Shown piece after piece: positions 52,741 through 62,043 of a DNA stretch of 64,000 bases (position 1 is the stretch's first letter; each line of letters opens with the position of its first letter). Source of the stretch: Leucobacter sp. UCMA 4100. GTDB taxonomy: Bacteria > Actinomycetota > Actinomycetes > Actinomycetales > Microbacteriaceae. The position numbers and the translations under genes are program-made. The stretch spans positions 1,100,514-1,164,513 of the forward strand of contig NZ_JAFEUS010000002.1 of the NCBI RefSeq assembly GCF_027853335.1. The letters run 5' to 3'. The notes beneath the pieces were generated by a model. The model made no database searches. It worked only from the letters and a program-made list of their open reading frames with translations, and was not told where the DNA came from.

Positions 52741-53706
52741 TTGCTCTCATACGTAGGTAAGCGACTGCTGGCACTGTTGCCGGTGCTCTTTGTCGTTTCA
52801 ATCGTCATTTTTTCTCTCGTACACATCACCCCTGGTGATCCGGCAATGACCATCTTGGGTCCCGAAGCGACTCCCGACCAGCTTGCTGAGCTACGGGAAC
52901 AGCTCGGCCTCAACCAGCCGCTCCTCAGCCAGTACTTCTCCTGGGTTGGAGGAATTCTCACCGGTGACTTCGGTGATTCCTTGTTCCTCAAAAAGCCAGT
53001 GTTAACGGCGATCGCCGATAACATCATGCCCACGATTCAGCTCGCTCTGCTTGCGCAAATCATCACGATCATTGTCGCGGTTCCTCTCGGCACACTCGCC
53101 GCTAAACGCCGCGGCAGCCTGCTCGACAACGGCGTGCAAGGTCTGACCCTGATTGGCATGGCCGTGCCCAGCTTCGTCTTGGGCCTCATCCTTGTCTTGG
53201 TCTTTTCAGTTGGGCTGAGGCTCCTGCCAGTCGCCGGCTACGTCAATATATTCACAGACCCGTCAGAGGGCTTCCGCTACCTTCTGCTTCCGGCAATCTC
53301 ACTCGGAACAGTGCAGGCTGCGTTCTTGACCCGCACCACTCGCGCTTCGGTGCTTGATGTGCTCAGCGCCGATTACATTGACGCGGCACGGTCACGGGGC
53401 GTCTCTGAGCGTCGTCTCCTGTTTCGCCACTCGTTGCGCAACGCAGGTCTTCCCATCCTGACGGTCATCGGCCTCAGCTTTGGCGGGCTCGTCACCGGAG
53501 CGGTGGTCACTGAAACGATCTTCAACATTCCGGGAATCGGCTCGCTGCTCGTCAACTCGATCACGCGCCGCGACTACGCCGTCATTCAGGGCGTCGTACT
53601 TTTCACCACCCTCATCTACCTCACGGTCAACCTCATTATTGACCTGTTGTACGGGCTCGTTGACCCCAGAGTTCGATTGACCACTTCGAAAGGAGCTGCC
53701 CGATGA
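52741..53706 (+). CDS. Oligopeptide-type ABC transporter permease (DppB-like)
   Basis: A 321-residue permease with about six hydrophobic helices. It starts LLSYVGKRLLALLPVLFVVS and has FSLVHITPGDPA and the EAA loop DYIDAARSRGVSERRLLFRHSLRNAG. The TTG start at 52741 has AAGGA 8 nt upstream. It pairs with the next gene, which begins within its stop codon. Confidence 0.9.
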   Translation: MLSYVGKRLLALLPVLFVVSIVIFSLVHITPGDPAMTILGPEATPDQLAELREQLGLNQPLLSQYFSWVGGILTGDFGDSLFLKKPVLTAIADNIMPTIQLALLAQIITIIVAVPLGTLAAKRRGSLLDNGVQGLTLIGMAVPSFVLGLILVLVFSVGLRLLPVAGYVNIFTDPSEGFRYLLLPAISLGTVQAAFLTRTTRASVLDVLSADYIDAARSRGVSERRLLFRHSLRNAGLPILTVIGLSFGGLVTGAVVTETIFNIPGIGSLLVNSITRRDYAVIQGVVLFTTLIYLTVNLIIDLLYGLVDPRVRLTTSKGAAR

Positions 53707-54659
53707 CACAGCAACCTGTGCCAAGCACCGAGCTTCTGAATATCGCGCCCAAAGCGAAACACGGGATCGGCGCGCGGATCCTCTCTAATCGACCGCTCGT
53801 TTTTGGCGGCCTGATCGTCCTGCTGGTCTTCGCGTGCGCCTTCCTGATTCCCCTCATCGTCGGCCTCGACCCGTATGCTGTTGACTCAGCAAAAAGGCTG
53901 CAACCTGCTTCTGCCGACCATCTCTTTGGTACCGATACCTTTGGCCGCGATCTCTTCGCGCGAATTCTTGTTGGGGCGTCTACCTCGCTCATCGTCGGCA
54001 CAAGCGTCGCGGTGCTGAGTTCGATTCTTGGAACCGCCATCGGCGTTCTCGCGAGCTTCTTCCCCCGTCTCGACATGGTTCTTATGCGCATCTGCGATGG
54101 CCTCATGTCGATTCCGGCCATGCTGCTTGCCGTCGCGCTCTCGGCCTCGCTTGGACCGAGCGTGCCAAACCTCATCATTGCGCTCACGGTCGTCTTCACC
54201 CCCAACGTGGCACGACTCGTGCGCTCAAAAGCAATGTCTGTGAAGTCAGAAGTGTTCGTTGAAGCAAGTCTTGCCCAAGGTGCAACTCCGATCCACATCA
54301 TGATTCGGCATATTCTGCCGAACACGCTATCGGTACTCGCGGTTCAGTCGACCTTTATTTTCGCTGACTCAATCATCACCGAAGCCGCCCTCAGCTTTCT
54401 TGGAGCGGGCGTTCCCACACCAGCACCAAGCTGGGGCAATATCTTGTACGACGGGAAAGCGGTCATTCTGCAGGCACCCCACATGGTGATCCTCGGCAGC
54501 GTGACCCTCATTATCACGGTCATCGGCCTGAACCTGCTGGGCGATGGTCTCAGGGACCTCGTCGATCGTCGCAGCGTCGCTGCCAGCCCAGGTGGCGTGA
54601 TCGCGCGCCTCTTCGGCACGGCGAAGACCACGAACCGAAAGAACGGAGCCTCAGAATGA
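53703..54659 (+). CDS. Oligopeptide-type ABC transporter permease (DppC-like)
   Basis: A 318-residue partner permease. It has the DHLFGTDTFGRDLFARILVG region, the EAA loop VFVEASLAQGATPIHIMIRHILPN, and FLGAGVPTPAPSWGNIL, all typical of DppC/OppC. AAAGGAG lies 8 nt upstream of the ATG. It overlaps both neighbours by four bases. Confidence 0.9.
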   Translation: MTQQPVPSTELLNIAPKAKHGIGARILSNRPLVFGGLIVLLVFACAFLIPLIVGLDPYAVDSAKRLQPASADHLFGTDTFGRDLFARILVGASTSLIVGTSVAVLSSILGTAIGVLASFFPRLDMVLMRICDGLMSIPAMLLAVALSASLGPSVPNLIIALTVVFTPNVARLVRSKAMSVKSEVFVEASLAQGATPIHIMIRHILPNTLSVLAVQSTFIFADSIITEAALSFLGAGVPTPAPSWGNILYDGKAVILQAPHMVILGSVTLIITVIGLNLLGDGLRDLVDRRSVAASPGGVIARLFGTAKTTNRKNGASE

Positions 54660-56311
54660 GCATTCCTCTGCGTATTGACAACCTCAGCGTCGATATCAGC
54701 GGTCGCGCTGGTCACGTGCGCCCAGTCGACGGCATCTCGCTCGAGGTGGGTGACCAGGAAATTCTTGCCGTTGTTGGCGAATCTGGATCAGGAAAGACGA
54801 TCACGGCCCGAGCAATCCTGGGCCTACTCCCTTCGGGGGCGACCACCGGCGGTGCCATCTTTGTGAACGGCAAAGAGGTGCTCACCGCTTCATCGAAAGA
54901 GTTGAGAGCGCTCCGCGGAAGTGACGCCGCGATGGTCTTCCAAGAGCCCTCGACCGCACTCAACCCGGTCTACTCCATCGGCTGGCAGATGGAGGAAGGT
55001 CTTCGAGCTCACGGCGCCCTCAATCGAGCTGAACGCCGTTCGAAGGCAATCGCAATGCTCCGAGCCGTTGGTATTCCCGAGCCTGAGCGGCGGATCGATG
55101 ACTATCCACACCAATTTTCTGGCGGACAGAAACAGCGCATCGTCATCGCCATGGCGCTCGCTTTGGAACCGCGCATCATCATCGCAGACGAACCAACGAC
55201 GGCACTCGACGTCACCGTTCAGGCAGAAATTCTTGATCTGCTCAGACGATGCCGCGATGAGCTCGGCGCGTCAATCGTGCTCATCACGCACAACATGGGA
55301 GTTGTGGCCGACCTTGCCGACCGTGTCGCAGTCATGTTTCGCGGTCATATTGTCGAAGATGCTCCGGTACAAGAGCTCTTTGAACGCCCACGTGATCCGT
55401 ACACCCAGAAGTTGCTCAAGGCGGTTCCAAAGCTCGGTTCGGGGCGCATCGCTACCTCGCAGTCGCAGCCCTCAGAACCAGCCCCCGCGGCCGCTGAGCC
55501 TGTGCTCACCACTGAGAACCTCGAGATTTCATATCCGGGGCAGTTTCGCAAGAAAGCGTTCGTTGCCGTAAGCGGTGTCAACATCACCATCAATCCCGGC
55601 GAGGTCTACGGCCTCGTGGGCGAATCTGGTTCGGGCAAAAGCACCATTGGGAAAGCTCTCGCTGGCATCACCACTGTCACCGGCGGGTCTCTGCGGCTAC
55701 TGGGTCAGGACGTAACGCGACTGAAGCCGCGTGAGATGCGCGACCTTCGTAAGCGTGTGGGGTTCGTTTTTCAAGACCCAGCGGCCTCATTTAACTCGTT
55801 TTTCTCAGTGTTTCAGTGCATCGCTGAACCAGCAACGATTCACCGAACGTACCCTCAGCGCAACCAATTGCGTGAGCGCGTCTTTGAGCTTCTCGATGCT
55901 GTCGAGCTGCCCCGCAGCATGGCAGAGCGGGCTCCCCACGAGCTTTCGGGAGGGCAACGGCAACGTGTCGGTCTTGCCCGAGCACTGATCTTGGGGCCAG
56001 AGTTCGTGATTGCCGATGAGCCAACGAGCGCCCTCGATGTCTCGGTGCAGGCAAGGGTGCTGGAGCTCTTTTCGTCGCTCCAGCAAGAACTCGGCTTTGC
56101 GTCGCTCTTCATCACCCATGATCTCGCCGTGGTCGAGCAGCTTGCCGACACCGTCGGCGTGCTTCGTGCGGGAACTCTCGTTGAGCAGGGCGATACCGCC
56201 CAGGTGCTTCTATCGCCAAAGCACGAGTACACCGCCCGTTTGGTAAACGCCGTGCCTGTCCCTGACCCTGTGGAACAGGCTGCCAGGCGAGCGCTGCGCC
56301 TTCAGCAATAG
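54656..56311 (+). CDS. Double ATPase of the oligopeptide-type ABC transporter (DppD-DppF fusion)
   Basis: A 551-residue protein with two complete ATPase domains. Domain 1 has GESGSGKTITARA, FSGGQKQRIVIAMAL, IIADEPTTALDV. Domain 2 (from about residue 285) has GESGSGKSTIGKA, LSGGQRQRVGLARAL and [12 protein letters not shown]. Each ends with the extra C-terminal RDPYTQKLLKAVP or KHEYTARLVNAVP segment common in DppD/DppF. The two are usually separate genes; fusions are known. It ends at a very strong terminator. Confidence 0.9.
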   Translation: MSIPLRIDNLSVDISGRAGHVRPVDGISLEVGDQEILAVVGESGSGKTITARAILGLLPSGATTGGAIFVNGKEVLTASSKELRALRGSDAAMVFQEPSTALNPVYSIGWQMEEGLRAHGALNRAERRSKAIAMLRAVGIPEPERRIDDYPHQFSGGQKQRIVIAMALALEPRIIIADEPTTALDVTVQAEILDLLRRCRDELGASIVLITHNMGVVADLADRVAVMFRGHIVEDAPVQELFERPRDPYTQKLLKAVPKLGSGRIATSQSQPSEPAPAAAEPVLTTENLEISYPGQFRKKAFVAVSGVNITINPGEVYGLVGESGSGKSTIGKALAGITTVTGGSLRLLGQDVTRLKPREMRDLRKRVGFVFQDPAASFNSFFSVFQCIAEPATIHRTYPQRNQLRERVFELLDAVELPRSMAERAPHELSGGQRQRVGLARALILGPEFVIADEPTSALDVSVQARVLELFSSLQQELGFASLFITHDLAVVEQLADTVGVLRAGTLVEQGDTAQVLLSPKHEYTARLVNAVPVPDPVEQAARRALRLQQ

Positions 56312-56325
56312 CACCAATGCCAAAG

Positions 56326-56368
56326 GGTGAGGGGAGGGACAGTTTCTCAGACTGTCCCTCCCCTCACC
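56326..56368 (+). terminator. Strong terminator after the oligopeptide-type ABC operon
   Basis: A perfect 18-bp stem joins GGTGAGGGGAGGGACAGT (56326-56343) and its complement (56351-56368) across a 7-nt loop, followed by GTTTG. Confidence 0.85.
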
Positions 56369-56440
56369 GTTTGCTGCGTCACGCCTCACATCGGATGCAC
56401 GAGTGCGGCGACTATTGACGGTTCAATGGCTGTGCACCAC

Positions 56441-56985
56441 TTAGCTTTCAGCGCCGACAAACTCCGTCGGCAACACCACCAGCTTCTCGTTCGCAAACTC
56501 ACGCACTCCGCAGCGCCCAAGCTCGCGCCCGATGCCCGATCGCTTGACACCGCCGAACGGCAGTGCCGGGTTACTGCCCCGTGGCCCGTTGACCAAAACC
56601 ATGCCCGTTTCGACCTCAGCGACAAACCGGCGAGCATGCTCGATCGAGTCGGTATAGACCGTCGCGCCAAGCCCGTACGGCGAATCGTTCGCGATCGCGA
56701 TCGCCTCGTCGACGGTTTCAGCCGGAGTCAGCATCGCGATCGGCCCAAAGAGCTCCGTCGACCAAATTCGGTTGCTCCGATCAGGTTCGACGATCATAAA
56801 CGGAGCAAGGTCACGGCTTTCACTCTCAATGCCGTCCAAATTTCCGCGAACATCAAGCCCATCAGTAACCTCGCCACGCAGGTGTTCGCGCAGCTCGTTC
56901 GCCGCCCTTTCGCTCGACATCGGACCAAGCTTCGTCTCTTCTGAAAACTGAAGAGAGGCATCGATGAGCGCATTGGCATCCCAGC
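56441..56985 (-). pseudogene. Aldehyde dehydrogenase remnant, C-terminal ~180 residues only
   Basis: The frame encodes the C-terminal part of a succinate-semialdehyde-dehydrogenase-like protein: LGPMSSERAANELREHLR, ELFGPIAMLTPAETVDEAIAIAN, YGLGATVYTDS and LPFGGVKRSGIGRELG. The N-terminal ~270 residues, with the NAD site and the catalytic Cys region, are missing. Upstream of about 56985 the frame only reads through the thiolase terminator hairpin, so homology stops near there. It cannot be catalytically active and marks a deletion or integration boundary at the right edge of the accessory region. Confidence 0.8.
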
Positions 56986-56997
56986 CTCCCAAACGCA

Positions 56998-57031
56998 TTG
57001 AGGTGGGGAGTCTCTCGACTCCCCACCTCAA
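56998..57031 (-). terminator. Terminator of the prp operon
   Basis: A perfect 14-bp stem, TTGAGGTGGGGAGT (56998-57011) with its complement (57018-57031), lies 19 nt after the thiolase stop. The minus strand continues GCGTTTGGG. Confidence 0.8.
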
Positions 57032-57050
57032 TGACCAGCTTGGCGTTGTA

Positions 57051-58250
57051 CTACGCGTCGTACCGGCGAATCAGCGCCGCGAGCGCCTGTCCGCCGCCAA
57101 TGCACATCGTGACGACCGCGTACTCGAGGTCGCGGCGGTGCAGGTCGAGCGCCGCACGCACGGTGAGAATCGCGCCGGTCGCGCCGACCGGGTGGCCGAG
57201 GGCGATCGCGCCGCCGTAGGGGTTCACCTTTTCGGGGTCGAGGCCAGCGTCGCGCACGACGGCAACCGCCTGGGCTGCGAAGGCCTCGTTGACTTCGAAC
57301 ACGTCGACGTCAGCCGGGGTGAGCCCGGTGCGCTTCCAGAGCTTCTCGAGCGCGATCACGGGGGCGTAGCCCATGAGCTCGGGTTCGAGGGCCGCGGTCG
57401 CGACCGCCTCGAGGGTCACGAGGCCCTTGAGGCCGCGCTCCCGCACGTCTGACTCGCGCATGAGCACGGTTGCGGCGCCACCGTCGTTGATGCCCGATGA
57501 GTTGCCCGCGGTCACTGAACCCTCGGGGTCGAAGGCGGGGCGCAGGCCACCGAGCACCTCAAGCGTTGTGCTTGGCTTCGGGTGCTCATCGGTCGAGACC
57601 TCGACCGGCTTGCGTCCGCCCGACGAGACCGCAATGATCTCTTCGGCAAACGCAGCCTTCGCGGCCGCCGAGTCGGCACGACGCTGCGACTCGAGTGCGA
57701 ACTCGTCTTGCATGTCACGGCTAATGCCGTACTTGTTGGCGACGTTCACCGCGGTGAAGCCCATGTGCTTCTTGCTGAACGGATCTGTCAGAATCGCGAG
57801 GGTGCCGTCGAGCAGCTTCCGGTCTCCCAGACGAGCATTGCCACGGGCACCGAACTCGATGAACGGCGTGCGCGACATCGACTCGTTGCCGCCGGCTACG
57901 GCGACGTCGAGGCCGCCCTCGCCACCATCCCACAGGAGTTCTTGCGCTGCCGACCAGATGGCCTGCAGACCCGATCCGCACAAGCGGTTCACGTTGAACG
58001 CAGGAACCGAGCGGTCAAGACCGGCTTCGAGTGCCACGCGACGCGCGTTGTAGGCGTCGGGGCCCACCTGCGAGATGCAGCCCATGACGACCTCGCCGAC
58101 CTCGGCAGGCGCGATCCCGGAGCGCTTCAGCGCCTCGACAGTGGCAGCCGCGCCGAGCTCGTACGCATCGACCTCGGCGAGCGATCCGCCGAACGAGCCG
58201 ATGGGGGTGCGGGCACCGCCAACGATGACGACTTTTTCTTTCGCGGCCAT
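57051..58250 (-). CDS. Acetyl-CoA acetyltransferase (thiolase)
   Basis: A 399-residue thiolase that condenses or cleaves acyl-CoA. The nucleophile Cys is in NRLCGSGLQAI near residue 90, the His is in GGAIALGHPVGATG, and the second Cys is in CIGGGQALA, all intact. Length is normal. It starts 2 nt after prpC and ends the prp operon; here it might serve branched-chain or odd-chain acyl-CoA breakdown, or acetoacetyl-CoA metabolism. Confidence 0.92.
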   Translation of the reverse strand: MAAKEKVVIVGGARTPIGSFGGSLAEVDAYELGAAATVEALKRSGIAPAEVGEVVMGCISQVGPDAYNARRVALEAGLDRSVPAFNVNRLCGSGLQAIWSAAQELLWDGGEGGLDVAVAGGNESMSRTPFIEFGARGNARLGDRKLLDGTLAILTDPFSKKHMGFTAVNVANKYGISRDMQDEFALESQRRADSAAAKAAFAEEIIAVSSGGRKPVEVSTDEHPKPSTTLEVLGGLRPAFDPEGSVTAGNSSGINDGGAATVLMRESDVRERGLKGLVTLEAVATAALEPELMGYAPVIALEKLWKRTGLTPADVDVFEVNEAFAAQAVAVVRDAGLDPEKVNPYGGAIALGHPVGATGAILTVRAALDLHRRDLEYAVVTMCIGGGQALAALIRRYDA

Positions 58251-58252
58251 GG

Positions 58253-59443
58253 CTATGCCCCGGCCTCTGCCTCGCGCTGCTGCGCCTCAAGATCGGCGGC
58301 GGTCGCGACGTAGCCATCGATGTGGCGCTCGTCGGGGCCGTTATATGCCGAGAGCGGGCGAATGAGCGCGTTCGACTGGGTCTGCTCCATGATGTGCGCG
58401 GTCCAGCCCGTCACGCGTGAGGCGATGAAGAGCGGGGTGAAAGTGAGCACATCGAAGCCGATGAGGTCGTATGCGGGGCCCGAGGGGTAATCGAGGTTCG
58501 GGTAGATGCCCTTGCGGCTCACGAACTCGCCCTCGAGCGCGTCGTACATCGCAAGCACGTCGGGGCGCTCGTAGTGATCGACGAGACGATCAAGCGCCTG
58601 CTTCATCGTGGGCACGCGCGAGTCGCCGCGCTTGTACACGCGGTGGCCGAAGCCCATGATCTTGCGCTTCTCAGCGAGCGCCTTGTCGAGCCACGGCACG
58701 ACGTTGTCGGCCGACTCGATCTCGTTAAAGATGTGTAGCACGGCCTCGTTTGCCCCGCCGTGCAGCGGGCCCTTGAGCGCGCCGATCGCGCCGACGACGG
58801 CCGAGTAGAGGTCAGAGAGCGTCGAGGTGATGACGCGGGCGGTGAAGGTCGACGCGTTGAACGAGTGCTCTGCGTAGAGAATCATCGACTGGTTGAAGGC
58901 TTCGACCACGACGGGGTCGGCTTCTTCACCGAAGGTCATCCAAAGAAAGTTCGCCGCGTAGTCGAGGTCATCGCGGGCGGGCACGATCGCTTCGCCACGA
59001 CGGCGGCGCTGGCCGTACGAGACAATCGCGGGCAGGGCTGCGAAGAGGCGGATCGAGCGATCGAGATTCTCTTCAGGGCTTCCCGCGGCGTCGAGCACCG
59101 ATCCCGAGCCAGAGGTATCTGAGGCACCGATGACCGAGACGGCGGTGCGCACCTCGTCCATCGGGTGAGCATCGAGCGGCAAAAGGTCGATCGCGGCCTT
59201 GACGTTCGGCGCGAGCTCACGGTGCTGGCGCTCTTTGGCGCGCAGGGCTGCGAGCTGCGTGTCGGTCGGCAGTTCACCGTTCCACAGCAGAAACGCGACG
59301 GCCTCGAACGGCTGGGTCGCCGCGAGCTCCTGAACGGGGTAGCCGCGGTAGAGCAGGCTGTTGGTCTCGGGGTTGACCTTCGAGACGGCCGTGTAATCAA
59401 CGGTGACGCCTGCGAGGCCCTTGTGAATTTCGGCTTCTGCCAT
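58253..59443 (-). CDS. prpC: 2-methylcitrate synthase
   Basis: Condenses propionyl-CoA with oxaloacetate. The 396-residue citrate-synthase-fold protein has LLYRGYPVQELA, HSFNASTFTARV, GPLHGGANEAV and MGFGHRVYKRGDSR, the last two holding active-site histidines. The compact type and its position between prpB and thiolase point to the methylcitrate enzyme rather than the TCA citrate synthase. AAAGGAG precedes the ATG. It follows prpB after a 174-bp gap containing a hairpin. Confidence 0.92.
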   Translation of the reverse strand: MAEAEIHKGLAGVTVDYTAVSKVNPETNSLLYRGYPVQELAATQPFEAVAFLLWNGELPTDTQLAALRAKERQHRELAPNVKAAIDLLPLDAHPMDEVRTAVSVIGASDTSGSGSVLDAAGSPEENLDRSIRLFAALPAIVSYGQRRRRGEAIVPARDDLDYAANFLWMTFGEEADPVVVEAFNQSMILYAEHSFNASTFTARVITSTLSDLYSAVVGAIGALKGPLHGGANEAVLHIFNEIESADNVVPWLDKALAEKRKIMGFGHRVYKRGDSRVPTMKQALDRLVDHYERPDVLAMYDALEGEFVSRKGIYPNLDYPSGPAYDLIGFDVLTFTPLFIASRVTGWTAHIMEQTQSNALIRPLSAYNGPDERHIDGYVATAADLEAQQREAEAGA

Positions 59444-59560
59444 GATCGCTCCTTTGCGTAAGGTGTCGTACTACGCGTACTTCGGTGAGGGTTGGCCGAT
59501 CGTTTCCCTCATGCCACCGTATCGCGGAGTGACCCGGTAAAGCGAGAAAAACGACCGAGC

Positions 59561-59602
59561 GGTGCCGGGGGCGCAGCGCTCCTCCGCTACGCCCCCGGCA
59601 CC
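59561..59602 (-). terminator. Hairpin between prpB and prpC
   Basis: GGTGCCGGGGGCG (59561-59573) pairs perfectly with CGCCCCCGGCACC (59590-59602), and inner bases extend the stem. It starts 15 nt past the prpB stop and may give partial termination, so prpC could be attenuated or have its own promoter within 59444-59560. Confidence 0.6.
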
Positions 59603-59617
59603 GCGGGGTCTTCGGTG

Positions 59618-60517
59618 TTACTTCTTGACCTCGAAGTTGAACACGCTGGTGTCGAAGTGGTTGTATGCCTCGTAATCGATGAGCTCGTAGAGGTCAGCAC
59701 GGTGCTGCATCTCGTCAAGCTTCGAGGTGAGGTGGCCCTCTTCGTTGAGCGTGTCGAGCGCGCGGCCCGTCGCACCCATCGCGATGCGCAGCATCGAAAC
59801 CGGCCAGATGACGATATTCACGCCGATTGCGGCGAGCTCTTCGCTCGAGAAGAGGTCGCTCTTACCGAACTCGGTCATGTTCGCGAGAATCGGCACATCG
59901 AGTGCGTCGCGCATGGCCTTGAACTCGTCGAGCGAGCGCATGGCCTCGGGGAAGATCGCGTCGGCGCCAGCCTCGACGAGGGCCTTCGCGCGGGCAATCG
60001 CCGCGTCCATGCCCTCGGCCGCACGAATGTCGGTGCGGGCCATGATGAGAAAGTTCTCGTCACGGCGCGCGTCGACGGCGGCGCGAATGCGCTTGATGGC
60101 GGTGTCTTCGTCAACGACGGCCTTGCCGTCGAGGTGGCCGCAACGCTTCGGGTTGATCTGGTCTTCGATGTGGCAGCCCGCGAGCCCCGCATCTTCGAGC
60201 GTCTGAATCGTGCGGGCCACGTTCATGGGCTCGCCGAAGCCGGTGTCAGCGTCAACGATCGCGGGCAGCTCGGTCATGCGCGCGATCTGCTGCGCGCGGC
60301 CGGCAACCTCAGTGAGGGTCGTGAGCCCGATGTCGGGCAGACCGAGGTCGGCCGAGAGCACGGCTCCCGAGATGTAGACCCCGTCGAAGCCCTTCTCTTC
60401 AATGAGCCTCGCCGAGAGCGGGTTGAAGGCGCCGGGAAAGCGCAACAGCTCGCCCGAGTTCAGCTTTTCCCGAAAGATGCGGCGCTTCTCGGCGGGGGTG
60501 GTCTTTGCGTACAGCAT
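59618..60517 (-). CDS. prpB: 2-methylisocitrate lyase
   Basis: Splits 2-methylisocitrate to pyruvate and succinate. The 299 residues match the family: RFPGAFNPLSARLIEEKGFDG, DADTGFGEP, EDQINPKRCGHLDGK with the catalytic Cys, and IMARTDIRAAEG. Its ATG overlaps the prpD stop by one base (TAATG), so the two are translationally coupled. Confidence 0.95.
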   Translation of the reverse strand: MLYAKTTPAEKRRIFREKLNSGELLRFPGAFNPLSARLIEEKGFDGVYISGAVLSADLGLPDIGLTTLTEVAGRAQQIARMTELPAIVDADTGFGEPMNVARTIQTLEDAGLAGCHIEDQINPKRCGHLDGKAVVDEDTAIKRIRAAVDARRDENFLIMARTDIRAAEGMDAAIARAKALVEAGADAIFPEAMRSLDEFKAMRDALDVPILANMTEFGKSDLFSSEELAAIGVNIVIWPVSMLRIAMGATGRALDTLNEEGHLTSKLDEMQHRADLYELIDYEAYNHFDTSVFNFEVKK

Positions 60518-62043
60518 TAGAAGAGTCCCTTCGGTGCTGCTGCGAGGTCGAGCAGGCCCGACTTCGCAACGATATTGAGTTCCTGCACCTCTGCGGCGCT
60601 GAGCTCGGGCAGGCGCTGAACGAGCTCAAGGAAGCGCTCGATCTCGGCCTGCTCAAGCACCGGCTCGGCGAGCAGGCGGAACTTGGCAATGTAGTTCTCG
60701 CGCATGAACGGCTTTGCGCCGAGGGGGTGCGCGTCGGCTACGGCGATCTCGTCGACGATCTTGGTGCCGTCGGTGAGCACGATCTCAACGCGGCCGCCGA
60801 AGGCCTTCTCGTTGGGGTCGATTGAGTGGTAGCGGCGGGTCCACTCGGCGTCTTCGGCCGTCGTGATCTTGTTCCACAGCGTTACCGTGTCTTCGCGACC
60901 CGCACGCTCAGGCGTGTACGAGTCAACGTGGTGCCAGCCGCCGTCTTGCAGCGCGACCGCGAAGATGTAGGGAATCGAGTGGTCGAGCGTTTCACGTGAA
61001 GCGGCAGGGTCGTACTTCTGCGGATCGTTCGCGCCCGAGCCAATCACGTAGTGCGTGTGGTGGCTCGTGTGAATGACGATCGACTCGACAGCCGCGCCGC
61101 CCTGCAGTTCAGGGTGCTCGGTGTGCAGCTTGCGTGCGAGGTCGATGAGGGCCTGGGCCTGGTACTCGGCCGAGTGCTCCTTGGTGTAGGTGTCGAGAAT
61201 CGCGCGCTTCGCCTCGCCCTTAGCGGGAAGCGGCACCTCGTAGGCAGCCTCGGGGCCGTCGAGCAGCCACGCGATGACGCTGTCTTCACCCTCGTAGATG
61301 GGGCTTGGCGAGGTCTGCCCGCGCATTGCGCGGTCGACTGCTTCAACGGCCATCTTGCCGGCGAACGCGGGAGCGTGTGCCTTCCAAGTCGAGATCTCGC
61401 CCTTACGGCTCTGGCGGGTCGCGGTCGTGGTGTGCAGTGCCTGCGAAACGGCCTGGTAGATGGTCGTTGCGTCGAGCCCGAGCAGGGTGCCAATACCGGC
61501 AGCCGCTGAGGGGCCGAGGTGTGCGACGTGGTCGATCTTGTGCTTGTGCAGGCAGATCGCGCGCACGAGATCAACCTGAATCTCGTAGCCGGTCGCGATG
61601 CCGCGAACGAGCGCACGGCCGTCAGCACCGACGTGCTGGGCTACCGCGAGAATCGGCGGAATGTTATCGCCCGGGTGCGAGTACTCCGCCGCCAGGAAGG
61701 TGTCGTGGTAGTCGAGCTCGCGAACCGCGACGCCGTTTGCCCACGCGGCCCACTCGGGGCTCGTGCGCTCTGCGTTTTCAACGCCGAAGATCGTCGCGCC
61801 CTTGCCGCCGGTCGAGGCGGGGTGCGAGAGGGCCTGTGCGCGTGACGCGATGATGGGGCCACGGTTCAGCGAGGCGGCAGCCACCGACGCGTTGTCGATG
61901 ATGCGGTTGATGATCATGTCAACGACATCGGCCTCGACCTCGACGGGGTCGACGGCGACCTCTGCGATTTTCCAGGCGAGCTGGCCCTCGCGGGGCAGAT
62001 CCTCTTCACTCTTGTATACGCGTACGTGATGATTCACGGTCAT
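60517..62043 (-). CDS. prpD: 2-methylcitrate dehydratase
   Basis: Dehydrates 2-methylcitrate to 2-methyl-cis-aconitate. The 508 residues fit the iron-sulfur-independent PrpD family: [55 protein letters not shown] and [27 protein letters not shown] lies about 8 nt before the ATG. Its start overlaps the gntR stop (ATGA), placing the regulator in the same operon. Confidence 0.94.
   Translation of the reverse strand: MTVNHHVRVYKSEEDLPREGQLAWKIAEVAVDPVEVEADVVDMIINRIIDNASVAAASLNRGPIIASRAQALSHPASTGGKGATIFGVENAERTSPEWAAWANGVAVRELDYHDTFLAAEYSHPGDNIPPILAVAQHVGADGRALVRGIATGYEIQVDLVRAICLHKHKIDHVAHLGPSAAAGIGTLLGLDATTIYQAVSQALHTTTATRQSRKGEISTWKAHAPAFAGKMAVEAVDRAMRGQTSPSPIYEGEDSVIAWLLDGPEAAYEVPLPAKGEAKRAILDTYTKEHSAEYQAQALIDLARKLHTEHPELQGGAAVESIVIHTSHHTHYVIGSGANDPQKYDPAASRETLDHSIPYIFAVALQDGGWHHVDSYTPERAGREDTVTLWNKITTAEDAEWTRRYHSIDPNEKAFGGRVEIVLTDGTKIVDEIAVADAHPLGAKPFMRENYIAKFRLLAEPVLEQAEIERFLELVQRLPELSAAEVQELNIVAKSGLLDLAAAPKGLF

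Noticed and set aside
56441-57031. An intact small aldehyde dehydrogenase-like gene
   Set aside because: The NAD-binding and catalytic-Cys regions are absent and the apparent start lies in the thiolase terminator hairpin.
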